Origin: Flaccisagitta enflata
Lineage: Eukaryota; Chaetognatha; Sagittoidea; Aphragmophora
Length of the DNA stretch: 64,000 nt
Reading direction: 5' to 3'
Assembly: GCA_965153355.1 (NCBI GenBank)
Contig: OZ231126.1
Coordinates: forward strand, 15,376,001-15,440,000
The notes under the pieces are model-generated. The model ran no database searches, was not told the origin of the DNA, and worked only from the letters and a program-made list of their open reading frames with translations. The position numbers and the translations under genes are program-made. This document shows, in pieces, positions 36,207-53,760 of this stretch (the stretch's first letter is position 1; the number at the start of each line of letters is the position of its first letter).

Positions 36207-36676
36207 ATTCATTCATTCATTCATTCATTCATTTATTCATTCATTCATTCATTCATTCATTCATTTATTCATTCATTCATTTATTCATTCATTTATTCAT
36301 TCATTCATTCATTCATTCATTCATTCATTCATTTCATTCATTCATTCATTCATTCATTCATTCATTCATTCATTCATTTATTCATTCATTCCTTTATTCA
36401 TTTATTTATTCATTCATTCATTCATTCATTTATTCATTCATTCATTTATTCATTTATTTATTCATTCATTCATTCATTCATTCATTCATTCATTCATTCA
36501 TCTATTCATTCATTCATTTATTCATTCATTCATTCATATATTCATTCATTTATTCATTTATTCATTTATCATTTCATTATTTCATTCATTATTTCATTTT
36601 TTCATTCATTCATTATCTAATTTTTTCATTCATTCATTATTTTATTCATTCATTATTTCATTCATTCATTCATTCA
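36207..36676. repeat. (ATTC)n microsatellite
   Basis: About 470 bp with ATTT variants; counterpart 60,702-61,212. Confidence 0.97.
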
Positions 36677-36679
36677 CAG

Positions 36680-36804
36680 ATGAGAATCGTTGGCCTAATT
36701 CAAACTACCGCCAAGTGGTTTTTAGTATTACTCTGGATTTTCCGCTTGATTACGCTCAATATGGACCTCCTGAACAAGAATCCAGCTTCAAAAAAATCTT
36801 TCTT
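36680..36804 (+). CDS. Coding-like internal exon of unknown family
   Basis: Acceptor TTCATTCACAG and donor CTT|GTGAGTAG bound 125 bp that read ENRWPNSNYRQVVFSITLDF then PLDYAQYGPPEQESSFKKIF, entering with two bases and leaving in phase 0. The mixed composition, consensus splice sites and lack of stop look like a real exon. No domain recognised. A following exon could start after TTTTATTACAG at about 37,404, but that is weak. In copy B only the first 18 bases of this exon survive before unrelated sequence starts, so the duplication boundary cuts it. Confidence 0.4.
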
Positions 36805-36929
36805 GTGAGTAGATACAAAGTGGTGGATTGTTGCACCTCATCTATCTCTCATCCCGAACCACGAAAAGATATCAGAAATCATTTCCCTCTTCTCATTTCT
36901 CGTCTTATATTCCAAAATGATTTGTAAGT

Positions 36930-37538
36930 TACAACTTCGAGTAAGAAAACACGAGCTTGACTGATGTAAACATTTTCATCGTCGAATACCATCTTTGTTT
37001 ATCACACGTCAGTCAATCTCAAATAAGCGAAGCTTTTTCTATTCTTGTTCGATCTTAGGCAACTTGGTTTTCTTTTCCCGTTCAGTATCAGAAATACTGG
37101 TTTCATCTTATCTTTGATTTTCATCAAGTCATAAGAAATGTTTTTTTTTTAAAAAAGCGTAACAAAATTCAATTTTCGTCATCTTTAAACGTGTATGCGC
37201 GTGCGTATGTCTGCTAGCTATCTGAACTTATCGTTTTTTTAGAGGGTGACAAAGTAACTCTATAACTGGTTGTGTTAATTGGTCGGTCGGTCGGTCTGTT
37301 AGTCTAAATGTGACTAAGTCAATTTCATCATCGGCATCTTCGGTATCTTCGGCATATTTTTCATTTAAAAAGAACTAACCATGAAAGAAATCGTTTTATT
37401 ACAGTTCGAAAAAACAAAATGGCTCTCGATTGTAAACTTCCGAAGAAGGCAATCGTGCGACTTGACGGGTGCGTCGTCACAAAATGGCTCATAAATCGAT
37501 GTGAGACCATCCCATGTACTGTCAACCTTGTTCGAGAC
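36930..37538. other. Unique stretch before the second gap
   Basis: One R-like fragment lies at about 37,238-37,310 (AGTAACTCTATAACTGG then GGTCGGTC repeats). A 40-codon frame from ATG at 37,419 (MALDCKLPKKAIVRLDGCVV...) runs into the gap and cannot be judged. Confidence 0.4.
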
Positions 37539-37548
37539 NNNNNNNNNN
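37539..37548. other. Assembly gap (10 N)
   Basis: Ten N. About 840 bp after the end of copy A. Confidence 0.99.
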
Positions 37549-37649
37549 GATATGCAAGAACTTTCGGTATCTCCGGCTCCACTCCTCTAAGCCTCGTGTG
37601 TAGACATGAAATACACATGAAAGTAATATTCGTATGTCACTGTCGAGAG

Positions 37650-37850
<201 letters not shown>

Positions 37851-37934
37851 GGCAGGCAGACAGACAGGCAGAAAGGCTGAGAAATAGACTGACAATTGGT
37901 AAAGCTGAGTGATATTGAAACAGACAACATGCAT

Positions 37935-38121
37935 AACAAGGCCGTATACACGAGCCGAAGTCGCGTGCAAGTGGGCAGGAGCATCGAAAAAGCTAACCAA
38001 AGCATTTGGGCAGAGCAGGAAGTAAAAAACCGCCCAAATGCCAAAACTAACGCGGACGGATCGGATGGACTGACCAACCGACGGACAAAGCTGGTTGTAG
38101 AGGTCGCAGCACGCGACTAAA
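37935..38121 (-). mobile_element. R1 element, first of a head-to-tail pair
   Basis: AACAAGGCCGTATACACGAG start and GGTCGCAGCACGCGACTAA end. The next R1 starts within about 5 bp. Confidence 0.75.
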
Positions 38122-38123
38122 CA

Positions 38124-38712
38124 CGTCGATACACGGCTACCCCAGTCGCGTACAGGGGTGGGCATACCCCAATCGATCACCAGATCATTTTGACAGGAGC
38201 AGTGAGGCCAAACCACAAACAGGTCGCCCACGGCGTCATGGTCAGCGTGATACCCATTGCCCTGCTTTCGATTTTGAATGAGTGAGTAGGGTAGCGGGCA
38301 CCAGACACAGGGGATCATTCATCCGTCTGTCCGTCCGTTCCTCATAGGTTCCTCTTTCAGGCCCAATATGCTCCTCTCAGGCGATTTCTTCAGGCCTGAG
38401 CAGGCCTGAAATCTGGCCTCACAGATTAAAGGACAGATTGCAGCCCAGAGGCAGACTTCAGGCCTGAGAGGGCAGATCCAAGTCCTGAGAGGGCAGATTT
38501 CCCAAGCCTGAGAGTGTACCTCTTAGGGCCTGAGGAGATAGACAGCCTGAGAGAGCTCAGGGGACGTGCATGGACGACTGGACGGGACGACAAACGAAAG
38601 TCCCCCGTGTGTTCTACAGGACTTCGCACTGCCCAAACCCAAAAAAGTAATACTGTAGACTGACTGACACCTAACGGACCGACGGACTGACAAAGCGGTT
38701 GTAGAGTCACGT
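38124..38712 (-). mobile_element. R1 element interrupted by an FB element
   Basis: ACGTCGATACACGGCTACCC start, CAGGAGCAGTGAGGCCAAAC at about 38,200, then FB, then GACGGACTGACAAAGCGGTT and GTAGAGTCACGTATTC at the far end. Confidence 0.75.
38241..38647 (-). mobile_element. FB element inside R1, CAGGCCTGAGAGGG core
   Basis: Tail TGGTCAGCGTGATACCC, stem GCCCTGC...GTAGGGTAGCGG, ACACAGGGG, GTCTGTCCGTCC, a core of TTCAGGCCTGAGAGGGCAGA units, and GTGTTCTACAGGACTTCGCA...GCCC at the end. Confidence 0.75.
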
Positions 38713-38741
38713 ATTCTTTGTATCAAACAACACTTACAACA

Positions 38742-38747
38742 ACAAAT

Positions 38748-38779
<32 letters not shown>

Positions 38780-38815
38780 AAATAACAACAACAACATAAA
38801 TAAATAACAACAACA
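38742..38815. repeat. (CAA)n microsatellite
   Basis: ACAACA units with TAAA variants. Confidence 0.9.
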
Positions 38816-38990
38816 AAATAACAACTACAACAAAACAACTTTATTCTTTGAGTAGCCGAGAGTGACTCGATGTGCTGCCGTCATCGATGATAATTTCGAT
38901 GATGTCGCCAAATGCAATAAAACTATCTTGCAGATTACAATCTAACGACGCGACGATTGAACCGAGTTTGCCCAGAGTATGTCCCAGTTA

Positions 38991-39236
38991 AAAACAAGTG
39001 ACGCGGGGTCACAATATTGCGTTGCGGACGGGTGGGCAGGGGCATGGCATTCAACCCACATCCACAACCCAAACCCCACTCCATACACAAACATACATAA
39101 GAAGTATCCAAAATGCTCATTTTCCACTTTTCAACACGATAACCTCTACGGACGGACAGACGGACGGACGGACGGATGGACGGACGGACGGACGGACGGA
39201 CGGACGGACGGACCGAAAAAAAGCCTCTTATAAAAA
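38991..39236 (-). mobile_element. R2 element with expanded GGAC microsatellite, palindrome end lost
   Basis: AACAAGTGACGCGGGGTCAC start, GTTGCGGACGGGTGGGCAGG, (GGAC)n at about 39,149-39,211, then AAAGCCTCTTATA and loss of the terminal hairpin. Confidence 0.8.
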
Positions 39237-39344
39237 GATGATTTTGCTGCAGCAAGCATGACGCACAGAATTACCGCAAGAATAAAAACAACCTCGACAA
39301 AAACAAAAATAAAACAAAACGATCACAAAAATAAAACTGCAATA

Positions 39345-39750
<406 letters not shown>

Positions 39751-39883
39751 AGCGCAAAAAGTATGGAATGCAGGCCAAAAAGAATGCGAGAAAGGAAAAA
39801 AAAGATTTACCGCCGTTTCTTTGAGACTGAGGGAAAGATGAGAGCATAGAGAGAAAGAAAGAACCAGAAATAGATACACTTGA

Positions 39884-39922
<39 letters not shown>

Positions 39923-40082
39923 TCGTTTGCCGTCGACGACAGGTGAACGATTTTTTGAAAAGCGAAAGGACGAAGAGACGAACCGTATCTCCCTATGGGG
40001 AGGGGAAGAGCAGAAAGGGACGGAAGAGGAAATGCGGATAAGAGGTCAAAACTTGAAAAAAATAATTGAAAAAACTCTAGCT

Positions 40083-40553
40083 TATAGTTGCGGACACGCC
40101 ACCCTTAAAAAGGCTTTGTCCGTCCGTTGGTCGGTCCATTCGCGGGCAAAAACGTGCATTTTTGATGATGCAGTTGGGATCGTTTTTAGATGCGTCCGTC
40201 AGGAACGCATCTCTATAAGAGGGTCTGTCCTTCCGTCCGTCCGTCCGTTCGTCGGTCTGTATGTCCGTTACGCAAGTGCAAAAACTGCGTTTCTCGATTG
40301 TTTTTGGCCACTGTGAGATCCCACACTGAAACAAATTATCAACCAACATGTTTTGACAGCCTCCTTTACCACTTAGTTGTTTCACCCGTCTGTTCGTCCA
40401 TCTGTCTCTCCATATATGTCACATGATCCATACACGCAGAGAAACGGCCCGGACGCATCGTTGCCCGGTCGGGCTTGTTGTATTTAAGTATGTGTCAGTT
40501 AGGGGAAGGTGTGAATGGGTCCGCTACGATATTGTGACCCCGCGTCACATGTT
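40083..40553 (+). mobile_element. R2 element interrupted by R3
   Basis: ATAGTTGCGGACACGCCACC start and TACGATATTGTGACCCCGCG...CACATGTT end enclose an R3 unit. Confidence 0.8.
40188..40479 (+). mobile_element. R3 element, complete, inside R2
   Basis: After TTTTT the hairpin AGATGCGT...ACGCATCT, then CTATAAGAGGGTCTGTCC, CCGT microsatellite, GGACGCATCGTTGCCCGG and GGGCTTGTT. Same plan as R1 and R2 with different sequence, so it defines the family. Confidence 0.8.
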
Positions 40554-40992
40554 CTTTTCAGGACTTATTTGTACTATTTTTAAGATTTGTCACGGCTGAT
40601 TTCGGATGTTTGCTTGTTTTTATTTTTCGAAATTTTGTATTGCGCGATATTGGCTGCCAAAAAGGTTTCGGAGCATTATGGTGCGACCACATAACAGCCC
40701 CCGCCCCTACCCCCGCCCACTGCCCCTGCCCACCCGCATCACCACCCCTGCCCACCCGCAAGCGACTATCTAAGGGCCGTGTATCCGGCCTTGTTATTTT
40801 TTTGCAGGCCAATGCTTCATTTGGTGCTGTTGCCCAAAAGCTACAATGGCGAAGAACAAAGCTTCTAAAAGATTCATCGAACGGAGCACCACCTTAAAAT
40901 TGTTCAAAAACAACGGAGGGTTAAAAAGTTGCAACCTTTCCTCTCTCATGTAAAGCAAATAAAGACACTTTTCCCAATTTCGATAAGAACTT

Positions 40993-41249
<257 letters not shown>

Positions 41250-41466
41250 CGAAAGTAAATTGTCTCAAAGATGAATGGAATCTTTAGAAAGTACAAAGCG
41301 AAATTTTGCACAATCACTACAGACACAAACGGGAGAGAGATTATCATAATAACAGTAATGATAGAGTATCACTGATTTGACTTTGGTGATGAAGAGAACC
41401 TATTGATCCGGCGCAGCGAACGAACTGCGTCTAGATGCTGCCGCGAAAAACAGTTCAGACACTCTA

Positions 41467-42814
<1,348 letters not shown>

Positions 42815-43741
42815 TAGACACGCGCTGGAAATGACAATGATGAGACAGAGAAAACGTGAGAAGAACTAGAACCAGGTTTCTTGCGCGGGTTACAATGACC
42901 TGAAGAAAGCGCACAGTAGATGCCGTCTACACTTGGAAGTATGGGGAGCTCATGCTCATAACATAAGTACAAAAAAAGAAGATTGATAAATTTAAGCAAA
43001 ATTAGTGATACTTATAGTTTGATAGGTTTACAATAGGCTTTTGCTCCTTCTTTGGCATGCTCAAGAAATGAAAATTGTTTCGTTCAAAATTTTACAATTT
43101 CTAATACTTGGAAAAAAAATAATACAACTAATAATAAAAACAAATCAACAAGTGAAATTGCATCATTCCATAATGAGATTGCTGCAGACGCTTAAAATTG
43201 TTCAGCAAAATTTAAGTCTCTATATTTATCTTATTTCAAAGCAGAGGAAAAAATAATGAAAACTTTAGAATTAAATTTCCCGTCAGCTTTTAGTTCTCTC
43301 TTTTTAATTTCCATAGACCAGCAATGATAACTGAAACTATCATAGTTCTTTTGAAAATGAATGAAGTTTTATCATTGAATGATCACTGTTTTGGTAAGAA
43401 ATCAAACCATAAAAACACCGTGCTAAATGATGTCAATGCAAAACCAGTTTATGATACAAACTCAAAATCAAAATCATTATAAATCACAGGATAACCAAAA
43501 CCAAATACAAAAACCACAAGCTTAAACCATGGATGTGTTCAATCAAGTTAAAGGTGGTTTTGATCAAGTGATCTGTCATACTGCATTATTAATCCTTCTA
43601 AGTATAAACTTATACATTTCAGATCAGTTTCTTTGCATAATCTGAAATTAAGATATATGAGCGTATTTTCAACTCTAGACAACCTTCACTGTACTACTCA
43701 GTCTACACGCTGGCAACATGCCAACGCAACTAGGAAGAGAA

Positions 43742-43880
<139 letters not shown>

Positions 43881-43969
43881 TGAAAGAGTTACGAGAAAAA
43901 AACGAACTTCCGTCGGCTGCGCGGGATTGTGAATCATTTTTGAGTGGAGGACGGCAAAAACAAGGCCGG

Positions 43970-44160
43970 ATACACGGTTACCCATGTTACGTGCGGGTGA
44001 GGAGGGACAAGGATAGATAAGGCTAAACAAGTATTTGGGCAGGAGCAGTAACGCAAAAACGCCTGTTATCGCTTAAAAACTAAGAATGACTAACTGACAG
44101 ACGGACGGACCAACAGACAGACATAGCGGGTCATAGAGTCGCGTGCACACAATTAAAAAG
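43970..44160 (-). mobile_element. R1 element with intact start
   Basis: AACAAGGCCGGATACACGGT start, GAGTCGCGTGCACACAATTA end. Counterpart of the truncated 17,401-17,590. Confidence 0.8.
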
Positions 44161-44365
44161 ACCACATGATAAAAACAAGAAATGAAGTAGCCATTCAGAT
44201 CTTCTCTCAGACATTTCATAGGTTTGAAACGCATGTCGTAGCTCTGTCAAATCTGGTAAGTCACACATCCTGTCTACCCTATGTAAGATGAAGAGGTAAA
44301 GAGTAAAGACTAAAGAGACTGTGTTGACTCGTTGAGGTTGTTTGATGCGTTTCTTAGCAGAAAGT

Positions 44366-44700
44366 ATGAATGAATGAATGAATGAATGAATGAATGAATG
44401 AATGAATGAATGAATGAATGAATGAATGAATGAATGAATGAGTTAATGAAAGAATGAATGAATGAAAGAATGAATGAATGAATGAATGAATGAATGAATG
44501 AATGAATGAATGAATGAATGAATGAATGAATGAATGAATGAATGTACGAATGAATGAATGAATGAATGAATGAATGAATGAATGAATGAATGAATGAACG
44601 AACGAACGAAGGAATGAATGAATGAATGAATGAATAAATGAATGAATGAATGACTGAATGAATGAATGAATGAATGAATGAATGAATGAATGAATGAATA
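44366..44700. repeat. (GAAT)n microsatellite, long allele
   Basis: About 335 bp with GAAC, GTAC and GAAA variants. Confidence 0.97.
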
Positions 44701-44879
44701 AAAGAAAGGAAGAAAGAAAGAAATTGAAAAACTGAGGAAGGTAAATTGAGGTAAGCGCAACTCTACAGTTGTCCAAGATTCATACAGAAAGACGCACAGA
44801 AATAAAAGAAAAACAGATAAATCAACTTTGTGTTTTTTTTTCTTTTTTTCTTTCTTTTTTTAATGATTCTTTTTATTTG

Positions 44880-45535
44880 TGTAAGGGGGAATGCGGAGGG
44901 AGAGGGGAAAGGGAGGAGAAGGAAAGATGATCAAATAATTAAGAAGGACTTTTGCGTAGTGTGGTTGGCATGCAGATCAATCTCTGCCCAATGCGATGGA
45001 AGATAAATCGGGATGCTCTATGGAATTGTTTCATGGGCAAAATTGAGAGAGGAAGGGGATAGAGAAAAGGCAGAGATGATGAGCGGAGGCAGAGGGTGAG
45101 AGGGAAGGGAGAGTGAAATGGTGGAAAAGGGGGAGAAAGTAATAATAGGGGGGGAGAAGACAAGGGAATGAATGGGAGGGAGATGAAAGAAGGAGGAGAT
45201 AAAGGTGGAGAAGGAGCACAGGTAAAAGAGACGGTGAAAGGATGGTAGGATGGCAGGATGGCGGGATGGTAGGAAGGAAAGAAAGGAACGCAGGGAAGGA
45301 AGGAAAGGAAGGAGGGACAGAGGGGAAAGATGGGTATTGGGTAAGCATGGACAGGGTAAAAGGTGGGAGCCAGGGAGGGTTGGAAAACTGAACACGGAGT
45401 GAAGAGAAGAGAAGAAGGTGGGAAGGAAGGAGGGAAGGGAGATGAAATGATGGGGAGGGGAGAAAGGAAAGGATAGCTGTTGAGTCTGTTGAGATAGGTC
45501 AGAATGAGAAAGACAGCGGTAAGGTTCATGAAGGA
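44880..45535. repeat. Purine-rich strand tract
   Basis: Counterpart of 18,060-18,725, with a small internal deletion. Confidence 0.85.
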
Positions 45536-45937
45536 CTTTTGATGAAGTTGGAGGCGGAAAATGAGCTTCAGATACTTAATGAGAAAGAAAGTTAAGTGCC
45601 TCTACGGCAGGAAAGGCAAATTAAAAAAGAACATGAGCAACGTAGATCTAACTTCTCGCTACTTTTTGGATACTGCTTAAGTTTTGACTTGGGTTATCTA
45701 AAAATAAATTTCTTTTTGCATGCTAGAATGAATATTTCTAGAATTTTGTCATAAGTTGGTGATCGTCAAGAACGGCCAAAATGCACCTTTCCATGGAGGG
45801 AGTAGGAAGGAGATGAGAGCTTGAGGGCTCTCCTTGATAGGAGGGGAAAAGGAGAAAAGGAGGGCATATGGACATTGGAATGATGGAAAATCAATGGAAC
45901 GTGAAATAAACTGGAAGAGGGAGGGGGGATTAGTAAT

Positions 45938-46207
<270 letters not shown>

Positions 46208-46705
46208 TCGATTGTTATCTTAAAAGTTTGATAATAAATGATGTTGGATTGGGTTTTGTGTGTGTTTGGTTGGCGTGGTGGTTTCACTGGTTTGACGTTC
46301 AGCGAATGATGACGTATGAGAACCTCTGATCTCCACATCAATCTCTCCACGCGTCGCGCCTCAGGTTCTCCTCCTCCTCCTCCTCCTCTTTTTCCTCCTC
46401 ATCCTCCTTCTTTCTCGGTATCTTCCTCTGTCTTCTCCTCTATTTCCTCCTCTTCTTCATGTCTGCCCACGCCTGTTGGTCTCCGTATCTCTCCGACCAC
46501 CCCGACCATTATACCATTTGTGGTTTGGGTTTACCCTGACCCAAGGGAAGAAAGGGAGGAATAGAAAGTAGAGGTGGAAAAGAAGAACAAGAACTAGGAC
46601 AAGGAGAAGAACATGAACAAGAACATAAAGAAACAAAAAGAACATAAACATAAAGAACATATACAAAAGTAGAAAAAGATGAAGAAAAAAGGAAGAAGAA
46701 GACGA

Positions 46706-46816
46706 AGAAAGAAGAAGAAGAAGAAGAAGAAGAAGAAGAAGAAGAAGAAGAAGAAGAAGAAGAAGAAGAAGAAGAAGAAGAAGAAGAAGAAGAAGAAGAA
46801 GGAGAAGAAGAAAGAA
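46706..46816. repeat. (GAA)n microsatellite
   Basis: Counterpart of 19,827-19,932. Confidence 0.97.
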
Positions 46817-47296
46817 ATTCGAATCCGTTCACCAAACATCCTCTATGTTCGCATTCACCAACGAACTTGTTCGTACGCACACACGAAATGACACGCACAT
46901 GCGCACACACAAACACGCGCACGCACACAAACACACGCACTCACGCACGAACGGACGAAAGGAGATATGACGATCGTCTCGATTGTCTTGGTCTAGCTCG
47001 GGTCACGCGGCACTCGGACAAGACGCTGGCGATGGGAAACGCCATCGACGATTTGCTGTGACGACTCCACGCAGTTGATGAATCGAAGGCGATAAATACA
47101 CGTCTTCTTCATTCTCGTCCTCTTCTTCCTCTTCCTCTTCTTCTTCCTCTTCTCCGTCTTCCTCCGTTTCCTCTCCCTCTTCCTCCACCTCCTTACGTCA
47201 AAATCCTTTCGTCTTTCCTTTCCTCCTTTCTAACCTCCTTTATGTGTTTAATTGATTACAATGACAGGTGACAGATCGTGAAAACGTGGAAAGAGA

Positions 47297-47765
<469 letters not shown>

Positions 47766-48034
47766 AATCGGCCCTTTGGGGCCGCTGCCCAAAAAGGAGA
47801 GAGTATCTACGGCAGCCAAAAAGGAGTTCACGGGATCATCGGTCGGTAATTTTGTCACTGTTGCATCGTCTCGAGATTCGAGGAGAGATTTCGTTGAGCG
47901 GGAGTCCATTGGCCGATGCATCGGCAATTTCCGGCAGCTTCGGCCAAAACCGGCAACATTTTTGACTCATGGTGTGCCGGAATGGCACTTTGGGGAAGAA
48001 TAAATCTTGTCCCTGCTCATCGATTGGAAATGGG

Positions 48035-48091
<57 letters not shown>

Positions 48092-48754
48092 GAATAATAT
48101 TTGAATGAAAGAATAATTGAAAGACAGAAAGAACGAAACATAAGGTCGCGAACTACAGATGAAACTACAGATGGAAAACTACAGATGCAATGACGGATGA
48201 ATATCAGGCACACGCATCCAACGCGGAAAATAATTTCATCAATATTCAACGAAACGACCAGAAGTAATAAAAACGCCAAAGTAGGTCTAATTTGCATAAT
48301 GAAGTTATTGAATGGATAGGATTTAAAGTGTATCCACGTCATGACTACACTCAGATTTTCAAAAGTACGGAACAAATAATTGTATCGTATGATAGTTAAT
48401 GCTAGACAACAGCGCATTCATTTCATTGACATGTCGACTTTTGTATCTTAGTGCCATACGATACGCAACGTCTTAGGTTCTTACTTTTTTCATAATAACA
48501 AAGAAAATAGCAACTTGATGGAATCTTGTAGCCTGCTAGACACATGACTTACCGCAATGACATCGGAAGGCGATCCTGAAGACCTGAAGCCGTCTTTTGC
48601 TTAACGGTTAGCGACTTAGCGAGGCAAGTCCATGGGAGTTTGTGGACTGATTAAAAACCCGCATGTAAAACGCTCGAATTGGAAACGCCCAAGCGGTGCC
48701 GCAATGAACAGCAATTGGAGACCCTCATTCTTTGCTTTAATTTGCTTTTCATTT

Positions 48755-48756
<2 letters not shown>

Positions 48757-48842
<86 letters not shown>

Positions 48843-48854
48843 TTTTCTTTTTTT

Positions 48855-48910
<56 letters not shown>

Positions 48911-48912
48911 TC
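48757..48912. repeat. (CTTT)n microsatellite
   Basis: Counterpart of 26,507-26,706. Confidence 0.97.
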
Positions 48913-49060
48913 ACGGCTTAGTCACTACAGTTTAACAATCTAATTTTGTATTACCGTAGCAAAAATCATTCATTTTGTAAGCCATGAAATAAGCTAGGGA
49001 GGATTTAGGAGAAAATTATTCCATAATCAAAACGTGAAGAGACAAAAGAGGTAGAATTTT

Positions 49061-49565
<505 letters not shown>

Positions 49566-49974
49566 CAATATGAGACAGAAAATGAGAGAATGAGAGCAAT
49601 AGTATATATAAACCGAGAATGAACGAGAGAATAATATTCCCGCTAAACACCAAACAACGAGAAAGGAAAAAGTAATCGTTGGGTGCAGGTGCTAAGTGAG
49701 AGTTCAGCGGGAGTGGAGGTGCAACTCGAGTTGGCTGTTACGAAAATTTACTACGTGTGTACGCAATTATCTTTTTTTTTTCATCCTTTTCCATTTTGTC
49801 CCTTGGAGAAGTTAGGAGAAAAAAAAAATTCCGATTCGATTCCAAGCTCACCTTGCTTTGCTCTTATTCTTTTACTAATTCTTTTCTTTTCTTTTTTTCC
49901 TTTTTTTTCGTATTCTTTTTCTCATTCATTCTTTCCATTTTTCGTTTTTCCTTTTACTTTATTTCTTGATTTTT

Positions 49975-50655
<681 letters not shown>

Positions 50656-50656
50656 T

Positions 50657-51865
50657 TTTGGGCAGCGTCCCCAAAGGGGTCAATGACCTATGCTTTCACT
50701 CATATGGGAAACTTTCTCCTTCTTCTTCTTCTCCTCCTTCTCCTCCGCCCCCCCCCTCGAGGCTCAAATCCTAGTCTCGAGGCCCAAATCCTAGTCTCGA
50801 GGCCCAAATCCTAGCCTTGAGGCTCAAATCCCAGCCTCGAAGCTCAAATCCCAGCCTGGAGGCTCAAATCTTAGCCTGGAGGCTCAAATCCCAGCCTGGA
50901 GGCTCAAATCCCAGCCTACGGGCTCAAATCCTAGCATGGAGGCTCAAATCTCAGCCCCCAGGCTCAAATCCCAGCCTCAAGGCTCAAACCCCAGCCTCAA
51001 AGCTCAAACCCCAGTCTTGAAGCTCAAATCCCAGTCTCCAGGCTCAAATCCCTGCCTTGAGATTCAAATCCGAGCCTTGAGGCTCAAATCCCAGCCTTGA
51101 GGCTCAAATCTCAGCCTTTTTGGGCAGTGGCCCCGAAGGAGACGATGTCCTGTAGAACAAAGGGGACTTTTGTTTGTGCGTTTGTCCGTTTGTCCGTTCG
51201 CCCCCCACTCCCCACTGCCATTTCAATTTCCCATACTTTTTGATGGGAAGTCTACATCTTTTCATTTTTTTATCAATTTTCCATGTTATTCAATAGGAAT
51301 TCTTCATTTTTTTCATTTATTTGTCAATTTCCTTTGTTATTCAATGGGAATTCTCCCATTTTTATCATTTTCTCATCAATTTTCCTCATCATTCAATAGA
51401 AACTTTTGCATTTGTCATTTTTGCATCCATTCTCAATGTTACTCAATGTAAATTATTGAAATTTTCATTTTTTTGTGAATTTCTTATGTTATTCAATGGT
51501 GCAACAGTGCTCCCAAACCCAATTAAGGAGAAGTACCCCTGTGTTATACAGGACATTGTCCCCTTCGGAGCCGCTGCCCTGCTAACCATCACCTTCATTG
51601 ACAAACATACAAAGCAGGGCAACAGGTATCGCTCAATTCCCAGCATCTAGACTCAAATCCCAGCCTCAAGGCTGAAATACCAGCCTCGAGGCTCAAATCC
51701 CAGCCTTGAGGCTCAAATCCCAACCTCCAGGCCCTAATTCCAGCCTTGAAGCTCAAATAAAAACAGCATAGGTCATCGGACCCTTCGGGGCCGCTGCCCC
51801 TCTAACCACCTCACGTCCACATACACTGACATAGGGGCAACGGGTACCGCTGACTATCTGACGCT
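50657..51865 (+). mobile_element. FB element with GAGGCTCAAATCC core, interrupted by a second FB; copy B only
   Basis: TTTTTTGGGCAGCGTCCCC start, GTCAATGACCTATGCTTTCA, then ~20-bp units GGCTCAAATCCCAGCCTCGA to 51,115, resuming at 51,645-51,760 after the insert. Ends AGCATAGGTCATCGGACCC, GGGGCCGCTGCCCC and tail GGGCAACGGGTACCGCTGAC. Confidence 0.85.
51116..51638 (+). mobile_element. Inner FB element with ATTCAATGGGAA core
   Basis: TTTTTGGGCAGTGGCCCC, GATGTCCTGTAGAACAAAGG, GTTTGTCC repeats, core of CCATGTTATTCAATAGGAAT units, GTGTTATACAGGACATTGTC, GAGCCGCTGCCCTGC and tail GGGCAACAGGTATCGCTCA. Confidence 0.85.
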
Positions 51866-51877
51866 TTTGCAATTATT

Positions 51878-51891
51878 TTTCTTTCTTTTTT

Positions 51892-51927
<36 letters not shown>

Positions 51928-51971
51928 TTTTTCTTTTTTTCTTTTTTTCTTTTTTTCTTTTTTTCTTTTTT

Positions 51972-52062
<91 letters not shown>

Positions 52063-52090
52063 GTTTTTCTTTTCTTCCTTTTCTTCTTTC
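51878..52090. repeat. (CTTT)n microsatellite
   Basis: With T-runs. Lies between the FB and R2 elements. Confidence 0.97.
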
Positions 52091-52127
52091 TTTCATCGCT
52101 CTGAGTTTACCTGAATTGTTTCTTTTC

Positions 52128-52345
52128 TTTTTAGTTGCGGACACGCAACTCTATAACTATAAGAGGCTTTGCCCGTCCATTGGTCCGTTGGTCCGTTGGT
52201 CCGTTGGTCCGTTGATCCGTCAGTCCGTCGGTCTGTGGTGATCTTGTTGTATGTTTGTGTATAAAGTGGGGTTTGGGGTGTGGATGGGGGCTGGATGCCC
52301 CTGCCCACCCGTCCGCAACGATGTTGTGACCCCGCGTCACTTGTT
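52128..52345 (+). mobile_element. R2 element, counterpart of 28,352-28,569
   Basis: Same ends and internal sequence as the copy A element. Confidence 0.85.
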
Positions 52346-52519
52346 ATGTTTTACTATCTACTATACTGTTTCTTTCTCCTTTTTTCATCCAGTTGCTATT
52401 TTATTTTGATGAACGGTTAAAGCATTCATCCAACTCCAAGTTCCATCACAGAAAAAAAAGCAAGAATTTATCACCAAAACTGTTTAATACGATGCATCCA
52501 ATTTTCGAACAATGAATCG

Positions 52520-53690
<1,171 letters not shown>

Positions 53691-53760
53691 ATGAATAAAT
53701 GGATGATCTTGGAATCGGGAAAGAAATAATGGAAGAGAAAGATGTGACTGTAAAGAAGTA

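Noticed and set aside
37419-37640. Frame MALDCKLPKKAIVRLDG... running across the N gap
   Set aside because: Only 40 codons before the gap, and sequence across 10 N cannot be trusted as continuous.
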